From the NCBI GenBank assembly GCA_963969345.1, contig OZ017767.1:11538471-11602470 (forward strand): a DNA stretch of 64,000 bases. Reading direction: 5' to 3'. This stretch comes from Turbatrix aceti. Taxonomy: Eukaryota; Nematoda; Chromadorea; Rhabditida; Panagrolaimidae. The notes beneath the pieces were generated by a model. The model was not told the DNA's origin, ran no database searches, and was given only the letters and a program-made list of their open reading frames with translations. Shown here piece by piece: positions 25,276-35,889 of the stretch; position 1 is the stretch's first letter, and each line of letters begins with the position of its first letter. Made by a program: the position numbers and the translations under genes.

Positions 25276-28255
25276 CGGTCACACGAGTAATTCTCGTTCA
25301 GCTGATGTGCGTTCCTGCCAGTCGACGTCAGTATTCCGCTAACTGAAATTAAAAGCACTTGAATTAAAATTTTCTCACACGCAAAAATTTTTGAAAAATC
25401 TAATTGATGACGGTTCATTATCTTAAAACTCCTCCGAAGCCCACTTGCATCATCGGACGGCTCATATTAGCAAGCGGACGACACCCGTATCTATGATAGC
25501 ACTGCCTTGCCTGCTGGCTTCCGTGGAGTCTGGGAAAGCATCACCTCAAGTGGGGCACTTCAAGTTGTTAGCAGACTTCTTTGCGGGTTGAGGTTAATCG
25601 CGATCGTCCTTCCTCTTTCCACTGCAAACGATCTGTTTTTTTGCGGTTTTGGTGATTTTTTTCAAAAAACAATTTTTGACGGAATTTAGCACATAATTTG
25701 TAGCAAACAAGAATTTTAACTAACAAAAAATTGTAAAACCGTAGGCGAAGGTATTTACGGATGTTTTCTTGTAGATTGCTGGTAGATTGCTGTTCGGTTG
25801 AAAAAAAATTATTGTTTGTTGAGTCCGTTCTTTGCAGGAGGAAAATAGCATGTATCATCAACAGGGTTGTTGAACATCCCACGATTAGTGCAATAAAGAT
25901 GGTAAGTAAACAATGTATGATGTCTGACAAAAATTGTTTTCATTTTTTAAAATTCACGTATTTTTGCTAAAAAAATATTTTTCAAAAAGCTTACAAATTT
26001 TTTTATATTTTTTTCAGAATTAACATATTTTTTTGTATTTTCACATTTTTAATTAAAAAAAAATTGCGACGAAAAGCAAACAGATTTTGAAATTGGGCCC
26101 AGCGCATTAGGTAACCGAAACGAAAAAATTTTTTATTATAAAGTATACTTTTTTATAACTCGTACAATTCCAAAGCTTTCATGAATGTGCTTCAATTTTT
26201 TTTTCAAATTTTTTTTTTAAACATTTTTCAAATAGATATTCGTTCGCATGTATGAATAAGAAGATTGCATGAAAGTGAAACAGACCTGGCGTCAAACGTT
26301 TTCGCCGGATGTTTAAAAAAAGCAATTTTTTGAACAATGGAACAGCAAAAGTACACCTTTGCACTGGTAATGTTTCCGGATAACTGATGCAAAATTCTGT
26401 CTGCCGGAATATTCTGTCCGTCAATCCTGTTCCCCTTTACAAAGTTGACTTTTCAAGTAAGCTTTTTGAAACTTTACGGTAGCATTTCTCACTTATGTTT
26501 TGTGAAATCCAAAATGTCAAGCTATAAACGTCCACAAACAAACTCAAAAATGCATCACATCTGTTAAATATTTAGATCGCATGAATCATCATCAGAAAAA
26601 TTGCTTATAGCTTTTAACATAAATTTAACCTGTTTTTTATACATTTCAACGTCGGTAAAATCCCATTTACGTTTACGACTCATGTAACAAGCTTGTATGC
26701 GTTACTAAAATGCTTTTACATTGTTGACATAACCTTAATGATTCAAAATAGGGGTTTAAAATCCATCGAAATATCAGCAGGAGCAAAAAGTTAGTTTTTG
26801 GACCTCAGCCCTAATTAATAAGACGATCGGAGTCGGATCATGCTAAAGGAATAAGGCTACCAATTTTCATATAATAATTGATTTGTTCATGCAGGATCAA
26901 CTATTGCTATACAATTTTTCTTTTCAGAAATTATACCGTAGCATTTTGATATTCACATCAGTGCAGTATAAGTTTCTCAGGATGTTCTTTTTAACCTCCT
27001 TCCACGATGATGTGTAAACACAAAATTCACTTTTCTCTGGGTATTTAGTCACATTAGCATAACACATCCTTTCTTTTCCCACCTTTCTTCGCGCAGTCCA
27101 CCCTGGGACCCTTCATATTTTTTTTGTTTGAAAATACGAATCCCAGGATATTGATACTGTGTACCGTGTTCTCGGATGCGTGAAAAGCGTGTCAAGCGTA
27201 ACTGCTTTACCCAACAGACCGATGTGCAGAATAAATCAGGAGGGAGAGTGTCTTACGATCAGTCCGATGGTTCTATGTGTGTGGGAAACGGAAATTTGTC
27301 TCAAGATGTAACCCACCACCCTCTCCCCCTCCTGCCATTGACGCGTAAGGAGAGGGGAGGAGGGATGACAAATCTTATACTCCTTCCCTCCACCCTTCTC
27401 GCATGCGGGTAATCGGCAGCCCTCGTATCACAGTAGTACAGTTGCGACCTTGGTTGCGCTCGCTGATCCCTTTTATGGGCTAAAACGCCGTACGCGGGAT
27501 GCGAGACCCCATCAAGCTGCGAGTTGGTGTTTTAGGCACGCTTTTTTTTCTTTTACCAACAAAAAAAGAAAATGGTGTGATTGCGCTTAATTAGGCGTTT
27601 ACTAACAACGAGAAAGAGGTTTGTTGGGAAAATATTAGAGGGAATTTTTAAGCATAGTCGTTCAATCCTTCTGCCAACAATGGAATTCAGAACATCGCTG
27701 CAACTACCATGTCCCTGACCCAGTGGGCTAAAGGTGTTTTTGGGGTCTTTGTAGTTTGAAATCTGACCATGTATAGCTGTTGACCTTTGTGGATGTGCTT
27801 CATTAACCCTAGAAGTACCGTGTGTCATTCATTACACCCCTTTTTCGTACCCTCGTTTCCTCCAGGAACGAGCGCCGACTTCATTCAAACCACCACCTTC
27901 CTTTTTTCCTTCTCAAAAAAAAGATAGAAATTTAAGGTTGTTCCTTCGAATGAGTCCGACAGGATTATAAGCGCATCAAAGCGTCATAATTCTTTTTTTT
28001 AAGAATAAAAGTTTTTTTAACTTGATGACATTAAAATGACAACACCCCCCGGACACTATTCATCCTTCCAGCTAATCCCACTGTTCATTCAAAAATATGT
28101 AGTTCTGTTACATTTATATTTTTTTGTCTTCATAAACTTGTTCAGATATATTTGTGAAAGTTGATTTAGAATTTTTTTAAATCGCGTGGATTTGTGATAT
28201 TTTATGGGGTTGCGTGATAGACATTACACTTTTATTTTTAGAAAAGTAGGCAGAC
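25276..28255. other. Intergenic region upstream of the MAM gene
   Basis: A minus-strand frame at 25568-25930 starts MSDIIHCLLTIFIALIVG with a hydrophobic anchor, and an exon-like plus-strand segment at 25839-25902 is bounded by TTTGCAG and GTAAGT. The two overlap and neither has partners, so I leave both unassigned. A GC-rich patch at 27300-27420 has a weak C-rich/G-rich inverted repeat. The remainder is AT-rich. Confidence 0.4.
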
Positions 28256-31200
28256 ATGGGTGCACCTCACTGTGTGTTGCTTTTCGTGGCATCACTCATC
28301 AGTCAGGCTTACGGTATGTTTTTTGTTAAACAAAATTTTAAAAATTGTTTTGATAAATTAATAGCCACTGAATGTACATTAGTGAGCCTAAATTTAGAAA
28401 ATATTTGTCACTTTTTTTAAAAAAGTGTTTTTAAAATCAATTTTACGTTTTTTAGGCTGTCAACCAACGTCCCCCTACTACGGTCGGTCATCAAATTACT
28501 ACGCCCCTCAACAATCCTATCAACCGGCTTACCAGTACTCATACAATCCGTCATCGGTGGCCGTTGCACCCCTTCAGCCACCCCCGCAATACCCGACGCT
28601 GGATGCGTCACCTCCGCTCGATCCCCCTGCCGATCCCTTTGTCTTGGATAACGGTCTCATGGAATCCAACATCAATGACGTGTCTTTTGACGTCGCTGGA
28701 TCGTCTAACATCCGACCCGTGCAAGCTGTTCCTCCCCTGGATGAATCTAACCACAATGCTTTTACTGAGGATAAGAAGAGTGACGTAGCTGAGCTGAATA
28801 ACGATGTCCTGGATGACTCATGTTCAAGAATGGGCGCGGAAAGTTTGACTTCTCTACTGGAATGTATCGACGCTAATCCGTACTTCACAAATGGCGTTCA
28901 AGCCAGACTCGGAGGACATAAATGCGATTTTGAACCGGAATTTGTCTGCAGGTAAATTATATTTACAAAAAAAATATAAAATTACTTTTAAAAATTCAGA
29001 TTTTACACATCTCCGCGGGAAACGCTCAAATTCCAAACCGGTGATTTCCACGGCCATGGTAGTCCAATCCTCGAGGAATCCTTCAATCTGCTGGTTAATC
29101 GTTCGGGCGGCATCATGCCTGATCATGGCTTTATTTTCGTCGAAGCGCGCAATGCTCTGGAACCTAACGTCACAGCCGTTCTGCGTGCAGATGTTGAATG
29201 CCAAACTGGGGATGGGACGTTGTCATTTGATTACTGGGCTACAAATCCAAATATCATGCTTAAAGTCTGCACGAGAACCTTGAAAGAACATAGCTGCACA
29301 GAAGTGAGTTCAAATTTTTTGGAAGCATCACAACGAGGACACAACGTTAAATATTAATTGAAATATTGGCATTTTGTTCCTAACTTTAAATATGATTCTT
29401 GGTCACGTTTTGAAATTTTTTGATCATCATTTCTGTTTTACAAAAAAATTACAAGTATTTTAGAACATAAGCTACGACACCGAAGCCTCTCGCGTCGAAA
29501 TCGACGTCATCAAGCCCGCAGAAAATCCTTTTGTCGTTGAAATTGTGGTTTCAAACTTTGCGGAGCCATCTGCCTTTTTCCTTGATTCTCTTGAATACGA
29601 AGCCAATTCCTGTGCTTCATCTGCAGGAGCAGTTCCTCTGCCAACCACAACTACGTTCCCTCTTGCACGTCAACTGGTCCACGGCGCACAGCTTCTGCCC
29701 CAGACATACCCCATCGAGCCATCTTTAAACCATCTACAGCACCGCCCGGGCTTCGGACACTCCAACGGCTACGCACGATGTGCCCATGGTCTCGACTGGA
29801 AAACAGTTTTTGGTGTGTTTTTTTTGAATTTCGCATATTTCTCGTTTTAATATTGTTGATGTGAAAGTGCCACGAGGCATTATCGATGACGGGGAATTCG
29901 ATAGAGATATCAAAAAATCAATAATCAATCGATAATATGCAAATTTTTTTTCTAACTCCGGAATTCTCAAGCAGATTTCAAAACAAAATAGTAGACCGTG
30001 TTCTACGTCCCAAAAAACCTCTGTATGCAAAAAACTGGAATTTTCTGTGCATCAAAAAAAAAGTTATTTCAAATTGATTAAAAACATGACTACTGATACG
30101 ATATCAACGGCGCGCGAAATCACGTGTTATGCTAGCAAACGTGTGATTTGGACTTTTTTAGCACTGATCTACAATACTATTACAAAAAAGAACTACAAAA
30201 CAGACAAATTATCAAAGTTGTTTTTTGTCCATCCAAGAGATAAACTTGAAAACTGTGTAGTTTATCTACCATGAGTTTAGGCCCATTTTAATTATTTTTC
30301 GTAGTTCTTTTTTGTAATAGTATTGTAGATCAGTGCTAAAAAAGTCCAAATCACACGTTTGCTAGCATAACACGTGATTTCGCGCGCCGTTGATATCGTA
30401 TCAGTAGTCATGTTTTTAATCAATTTGAAATAACTTTTTTTTTGATGCACAGAAAATTCCAGTTTTTTGCATACAGAGGTTTTTTGGGACGTAGAACACG
30501 GTCTACTATTTTGTTTTGAAATCTGCTTGAGAATTCCGGAGTTAGAAAAAAAATTTGCATATTATCGATTGATTATTGATTTTTTGATATCTCTATCGAA
30601 TTCCCCGTCATCGATAATGCCTCGTGGCACTTTCACATCAACAATATTAAAACGAGAAATATGCGAAATTCAAAAAAAACACACCAAAAACTGTTTTCCA
30701 GTCGAGACCATGGGCACATCGTGCTACGTTACACCACCCTCACCCCATGGAGGCCTTTCGAGAATCAACATTCAGCCCTTCACAAGACCGGCTAACTTTG
30801 TACCTTCCCGGGTTCAAAATAACGCAACACCCGAGCCGCCAAAGAATCAAGAAGGACTTGCGCACCACAGCGACGGCATTGATTTTGTTCGGGCAGGATA
30901 CAAAGTCAACAACAAGGCTAACGAGCGGGTGTCGCAGAAAAGTGCTGACGTTGAAATTAAAAAGAAAAGACTTGGAATTGCAAAACTCCAGGAATGCGCG
31001 CCTCTGGATTGTGATTTTGAAAACGGACTTTGCAAGTACACCTTTACGATCATCAAGAACAGCAATGTGAGGTGAGAACATTTTTTCCCTTTTGTTTGAA
31101 CGTGTGAAAAAATAAGCATGAACAGAAGAAAAAGAAATCCTGTTCTATGTGTTTTTCTAACGAAAGTTTATGAAGCATAGTTTAAAATGTTCTGTGACGC

Positions 31201-31717
31201 AAGTGAAGTGCAAAATGGCAATTGACCTATTTTCAACAGCAAAAAAATGTTTTTTGTGGGAATCAAACAAAAAACTAACATTTTTTATTTTTTTAGATAC
31301 GGTAAATGGCAACTTTCCCGCTCACTTCTCGCGTCTCCCACGAATAAATCGGCGGGTCATGGCTCTTTCGCATTTGTTGGCATGGACAAGAAATCTCCAC
31401 AACAGGCAAAAGGTCGAACAGTCTACATTCTGGAATCCCCGCTCTTCAACCTCGATGCACCTGCCAAGCTTACGTTTGACGTTTATCGTCGATCCAATGC
31501 CATTGACTTGCAGGTGTGCATCGACTCATTAACAAATTGTCCTTACGAAAGCCCACCCATTCGTGGCAAAGCTGACTGGCGACACGGTGAATCCGTCATT
31601 CTGCCAGCGACTACGAGGAAGATATTCTTCATTGCTACGCAATGGAAAAAGTTCAAGTGGCTTGCCATCGATAATGTTAAACTTCATTCCGCAAGTGGTT
31701 GCTCAAGTGTTGTGTAA
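28256..31717 (+). pseudogene. Secreted two-MAM-domain protein gene, exon 4 interrupted by a palindromic transposon
   Basis: Exons: 28256-28313, 28456-28951, 29000-29303, 29464-29772 plus 30728-31071 (one ancestral exon), and 31297-31717. Removing the insertion and one TAC duplicate restores a continuous frame of 643 residues. MGAPHCVLLFVASLISQAYG is a signal peptide. A Tyr/Pro-rich segment follows, then a first MAM-like domain (CDFEPEFVCRF, LSFDYWATNPN, LKVCTR), a low-complexity linker, and a second MAM domain (CDFENGLCKY, LTFDVYRRSNAIDLQVC, WLAIDNVKL). MAM domains are extracellular adhesion modules, so a cuticle, matrix or cell-surface role is inferred. Without splicing, the insertion adds a stop about 25 codons in. 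Splicing it with internal signals would instead add 22 in-frame residues, so 'pseudogene' is provisional: the gene may still be functional. A TTTTTAG acceptor lies just upstream of the start (exon from 28242). Confidence 0.85.
29773..30724. mobile_element. 952-bp palindromic DNA transposon inserted in the MAM gene
   Basis: The arms 29773-30196 and 30301-30724 mirror each other base by base (424 bp each, coordinates sum to 60497) around a 104-bp loop. Termini read GCACGATGTGCCCATGGT and its complement. A 3-bp target duplication, TAC, flanks it (29770-29772 and 30725-30727). It encodes no recognisable transposase, so it is non-autonomous. Near its ends are TTTTTG/GTGTGT and CTGTTTTCCAG, a potential donor and acceptor in matching phase. 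The terminal sequence links it to the 845-bp elements at 48.9, 49.8 and 59.9 kb. Superfamily is unresolved; a 3-bp duplication is compatible with PIF/Harbinger or CMC. Confidence 0.9.
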
Positions 31718-31902
31718 ATGTGTGTATTTATTAGCTCTGGGCAATTCTTTGTTTTTATTGTATTTTATTTTTGCACCGTAATATTATTATAAAAAATATA
31801 CACCTTTGTTTTACTTGAAATTGGAATTCTTGGGAAAGATTAAAAACATAATAAATATATTATACATACAAGCACCTGTTTAAAATTGCATATCGACTAC
31901 AT

Positions 31903-32109
31903 ATGTTCATGTATGTTCGTCTTCTTACAATCATCATTTTTGTATCATTTTACGTGAGCTCATGTCAGCTTAATTTGGTTCCCGGAACCTGTACTACAAC
32001 TTTGCATCATGCATCTGCCATTCGACCGGGCAGAGTTCTGTGTTGTGGTGTCTGCAAAGCCTGGCATAAAGAAAGACGAGCCACCTCTTGTTGTCTGCCA
32101 GCAAATTGA
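31903..32109 (+). CDS. Small secreted cysteine-rich peptide
   Basis: This single-exon frame of 68 residues starts MFMYVRLLTIIIFVSFYVSS, a signal peptide. After cleavage the roughly 47-residue mature peptide has cysteines arranged C, CC, C, CC (GTCTTT, VLCCGVCKAW, SCCLPAN), plus one Cys at the predicted cleavage edge. Six spaced cysteines with two vicinal pairs suggest a compact disulfide-bonded fold of the kind found in secreted antimicrobial, toxin-like or signalling peptides. I cannot place it in a family. A second ATG three codons in could be the real start. It lies between the MAM gene and the saposin cluster. Confidence 0.6.
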   Translation: MFMYVRLLTIIIFVSFYVSSCQLNLVPGTCTTTLHHASAIRPGRVLCCGVCKAWHKERRATSCCLPAN

Positions 32110-32179
32110 TATGTGTAGTTCCTATAAAGGACAATAACTTGTTTGTAGTATCGTAAAACTGTCATAAAAATTTATTTAT

Positions 32180-32588
32180 TCAGCCACACATGCTAATTGA
32201 AGTACATATCTGGGCGGTAGACTGGTGATGTTGTAGTCCCGTAATGATTTTTTGAAGGGACGCATCAACTATGCTCTCGCAGACGATAAGAAAGAATACG
32301 TTGTTGTTGCAGATCGTGTGGCAAACGGAAATTGCGTCCTGAAATACAAAAAATCTCAAGAATTTCTATAACCACTCATGTCACACGCACGAAGGTGCGG
32401 CTAACAGTTATCAATCGATAAGCTATATAACTCACAGAATTCCAGTCGGTGATCTTACCAGCTTGCTGCATCTGAGCCAGATGATTGACGAGTTGTGTAC
32501 AGATCATGCATCCCGAATTTTGACCATTTGCTGCAATGCTGAAGAAACCGACAAGGCAAATAGCAACGAAAATCCAGAGATTTTTCAT
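32180..32588 (-). CDS. Saposin-like (caenopore-type) secreted protein 1
   Basis: Two exons (32436-32588 and 32180-32338) join in phase 0 at a GTGAGT donor and a TTTCAG acceptor, giving 103 residues. MKNLWIFVAICLVGFFSIAA is the signal peptide. The mature part has the six-cysteine saposin-B pattern: GCMICTQL at the start, CHTIC and IVCESI in the middle, ICTSISMC at the end. Nematode SPP proteins of this type are lysosomal or gut-lumen lipid-binding and membrane-permeabilising proteins involved in digesting and killing bacteria. It is the most divergent member of the three-gene cluster: its intron follows DWNS, where the other two have Glu, and it carries two extra Cys (CHTIC, MC). Confidence 0.85.
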
Positions 32589-33023
32589 TTTTTACAGACA
32601 AATAAACAAATTCGATGAGTTTTTGGTAACGATGTTTGTTGAGAGAGGGTGGAGGTGATAAGGATGAAGAACCTTTAATATTCTGATTTCTGTGTGCGTC
32701 ACTTGATACTAAGTCGGATTAATTTTCCTTTTTTGATAGCTTGGTCTCGTGCTTGCTGGTCTGATGAATTTCATTCAACTAGTGCTTGATTGATTGGTAA
32801 CAAAGTACTCGATAACGCTGATTTTTGATTGCATACATATTCATTATTTGTAGTTTATAGAAACATTTTTTTATATTGCTGCAGGCAATGTGCAAAAGTC
32901 TCCTAGTTGAAAAAAAATGTATTCAAAAAATGTTTTTGTCCGTGTTTATTCCCTTTTGTGTATCCTTTCATAATTTTTTTCATTTCAAATTATTTTATGA
33001 TTTTGTAAAACAAAAACCGTTAA

Positions 33024-33382
33024 TCAGCAAAGGTCTATTTCCTCACAAATCTTCTCAGGTGGATCTTTGGCTTGGATGCCAGCAACGATTTCTTTCAGGT
33101 AGTTTGACACGATACCTTCACAAATGGATTCAGTCAGGGAATTGCCTCCTGATATTTTTTCACACACTTCTTTGGCTGCCTAAAAGTCGTAGCACAATTT
33201 TTTTTGTGATAAAAATTAATTTCACGTACCTCGGAGCTGTCCGCAATGGTCTGCAGAGTTACTTCCATTTCCTTGACAAATTCAAGGCAGACTGTGCAAA
33301 AAAAGGCACGATTGGACGGCTTCTGAATTGCAATTGCTGCTGCAGAAGCTAGCAAAAGAAAGAAAAGAAGGGTTGATCGCAT
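33024..33382 (-). CDS. Saposin-like (caenopore-type) secreted protein 2
   Basis: Two exons (33230-33382, 33024-33179) in phase 0 encode 102 residues. The leader MRSTLLFFLLLASAAAIAIQ is hydrophobic. The six saposin cysteines are all present (FCTVCLEF, EVCEKI, SICEGIV, KICEEIDLC). The second exon starts AAKEVC and matches member 3 in length (156 bp) and layout (IVSNYLKEIV versus LVSKYLKEIV), so the two are recent paralogues. An acceptor-like TTTTGTTCAG sits 10 bp upstream of the ATG, and TATA-like GCTATAAAAA lies at 33611-33620, so a spliced leader exon is possible. The expected role is secreted lipid-binding or antibacterial activity, from family knowledge. Confidence 0.9.
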
Positions 33383-33832
33383 TGTTGGTTTCTGAACAAA
33401 AATTTTGTCGTTTAAAATAAGATTATTCAGTTTTCAGAAAATCGGTCGTCAGAAAAAAAGGAACAGAAAAAAGATCATTGGAACAAAGTGTATCAGAAAA
33501 AAGGATTGATTCGTCTTGAATGTTCACGGAGAGCGTTGATTATTTTTTGCCGAGTACAAAAAAATGTAGGAGATTATATTTTTCTGGCAATGCACGTATG
33601 AAAAAATTGGTTTTTATAGCCTTTGTCCCTTCTTTTCTCTGTCTGTAAAGTGGAATGATCACCACACTTCTTATCTATGCATTCAATCGCACAAATCAGA
33701 AACGGAACTCGAACACATGGATTCAGGTAGTCGTCATGCATTATCATGTTTTAGAGTTTTATAGGTGCATTCTTCAGTTTATTATCATTTTAAACTTTTT
33801 TTACAAAATTAATTTTCTATACAAAAAATAGG

Positions 33833-34224
33833 TTAGCAAGCCTTGATTTCGTCGCAAATCTTTTTTGGTGGCTCTTTTTTGTCGAGCTTTTCGACGATTT
33901 CCTTGAGGTACTTTGAGACGAGGTCTTTGCAGATCTCGACGAGAATTGGGTTGTTACCGGTGACGGCTGCGCATGCAAGCTTGGCTGCCTGAAATATATA
34001 ATTCAGTTTTTTTTATTTTTAAAACAAAAGATGCGCACCTCATTGTCATCAGTGTACTTGGTGAGGAGTTTTTCAAATTCCCCAACAAAATCGACACAGA
34101 TCGTGCAGAGGTGAGAAGCTCTTTCAGAAGGATTGACGAGAAGATATTGTTGCGTGTCCCGAGGGACAATTGCAACGGACGACACCAAAACGGCCAGAGA
34201 AAGGAGGGCGAAGCAGACCTTCAT
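33833..34224 (-). CDS. Saposin-like (caenopore-type) secreted protein 3
   Basis: Two exons (34039-34224 and 33833-33988) in phase 0 encode 113 residues. The start MKVCFALLSLAVLVSSVAIV is a signal peptide. It is followed by a short propeptide-like segment ending before HLCTICVDF. The six cysteines of the saposin-B fold are in place (LCTIC, ACAAV, EICKDL, KICDEIKAC). The intron position after DDNE is the same as in member 2. The mature domain is lysine-rich near its end (EKLDKKEPPKK), which would favour anionic bacterial membranes. A TATA box lies 37 bp upstream of the ATG, giving a very short leader. Confidence 0.92.
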
Positions 34225-34260
34225 GGTACAATAACTGTACTTGTTATGCGTGCGCTACGT

Positions 34261-34270
34261 CTTTTTATAC
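34261..34270 (-). promoter_or_regulatory. TATA box of saposin-like gene 3
   Basis: The minus strand reads GTATAAAAAG, 37 bp upstream of the start codon, so the transcript should have a very short 5'UTR. Confidence 0.5.
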
Positions 34271-34549
34271 TCCCTACCGAACCTAGTTACCTACAGGTTT
34301 TTTTCTCTAATAGTCTAAACTACAGTTTAGAAGATCGCGGTGCCTTGATTGATAACAAACAATGCAACTCTGTCTTTTAGTCCGCAAACAGGATGAAGGA
34401 AAAATAATCAACTGTGACGACAGTATCATAAAAATTTGGAACAAAAAAATGAACAATGACGCAATTTACGGATTAGCAATCCATCGTAAAAAGTATGAAA
34501 TTAATTTTTCTATTTTTAGCAAAATTGTTTCAAAAAATTTGACACCCTC

Positions 34550-35375
34550 TGCAGAGCATGTACTTTCCCCTTATTTTTGGACAATGGAAATAAATTCACG
34601 CGCGCATTTGAGGTGTCATTCCACAATCAATTTTAAATTTTAAATTACGTTTTGTTAACAGTTAGATTCGGCATGTCCTGAATTTCCAAACAAGCTGTTA
34701 CCAACAAAAAAATATTGATTTTTAGCCAAGTTATGATACTGCACGTAAAATTTTATCAAGTGCCTGAAATAACCGTTCCAGATATGATAGCGACAATCAA
34801 AACCGTAGAGAGCTGCATCTGATTGGTATGCAAAAGTACGGCACGGTTCTAAAAAAAATAAAGGAGTTCTGATCAACTTGCCGTTTTTTCCCTAGAACTC
34901 CTCATATTTGAAGGGGTTTTCTTGAATAACCACCCCATGCAAATTATCCCCATGCACAAAAATACAGCGCGCATGCCGAAAAACCCCTACAAATATAAGG
35001 AGATCTAGGGTGAAAACGGCAAATTGATCAGAACTCCTTCATTTTTTTTAGAACCGGGCCGTACTTTTGCATACTCTTTAATACATATCAGATGCAGCTC
35101 TCCACGATTTTGATTGTCGCTATCATACCTGGCACGGTTTTTTCAGGCATTTGAAAAACGTTTGCATTAGAGCCCCTAAACTTGGCTTAAAATTAATATT
35201 TTTTTGTCGGCAATAGCTTGTTTGAAAATTCAGGACATACCGAATCCCATCGTTACCAAGGTTGCCATTAAAAATTAAAAATTGATTGCAAAATGACACC
35301 TCAAAGTCAAGACACTAACGCTCGTAAATTCATTCTAATTTTGCATTGTCCAAAGAGTACATGCTGTGCCTCTGT
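34550..35375. repeat. Degenerate foldback element (imperfect inverted repeat)
   Basis: Left-arm motifs recur inverted on the right: GCAAAAGTACGGCACGGTTCT at 34829 versus AGAACCGGGCCGTACTTTTGC near 35051, ATGATAGCGACAATCAAAA versus TTTTGATTGTCGCTATCAT, and gaggtgtcatt near 34610 versus aatgacacctc near 35292. The arms carry several indels, so the copy is older than the near-perfect palindromes elsewhere. No coding capacity. It lies between the saposin cluster and the chemoreceptor cluster. Confidence 0.7.
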
Positions 35376-35889
35376 ATGCTGCAAACTTCGAATTTTGCTG
35401 CTCAAAAATGTTTATGTAGTGTTTTTGACCGTGAGTTGTAAAATTACAATTTTCCGATACTTTTATCCCCTGCAAAAAAAATTATTTTTTTTAAATGAAC
35501 GCAAACATTTGCAAATAAATATTTTTTTCTACAATTAGCGACAATCAGGAAAAAATGTATTTGTTTGTAACATGAAACTGTGAATAGTCCGTTAATGATG
35601 ATGTGCAAGATTATACGTTTAATTTTCAAAAAACGTGCTTTTTTCAATAAAAAATGCAACATTTTGTACTACATCTTTTTACATCGAGCAAAATGTTGAA
35701 ATCCGAATACGATGTTTTTATAAAACATGTTTATAATTTTTTTTTCTAATTAGAAATTATTGCAAACTTTCATTGTTTTACAACAATTTTTTTCAGTTCT
35801 TAAACCAAACTACGATCTCCATTGTGTAAAAAAAACGTATTTACTTTGTAAGTTTTTGGAACAATTCAATCTTAAGATTTGTTAAGACT

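Noticed and set aside
25839..25902. Plus-strand exon-like segment bounded by TTTGCAG and GTAAGT
   Set aside because: Open in one frame for 21 codons but without any upstream or downstream partner.
25568..25930. Minus-strand frame starting MSDIIHCLLTIFIALIVG with a hydrophobic segment
   Set aside because: It could be a membrane anchor exon, but no donor joins it in phase to the next minus-strand exon, and it overlaps an equally exon-like plus-strand segment.
30467..30763. Long open frame through the MAM-gene transposon, also present inverted at 29734-30030
   Set aside because: The duplication is the palindrome itself. The frame has no transposase motif and continues into the MAM gene only by chance of phase.
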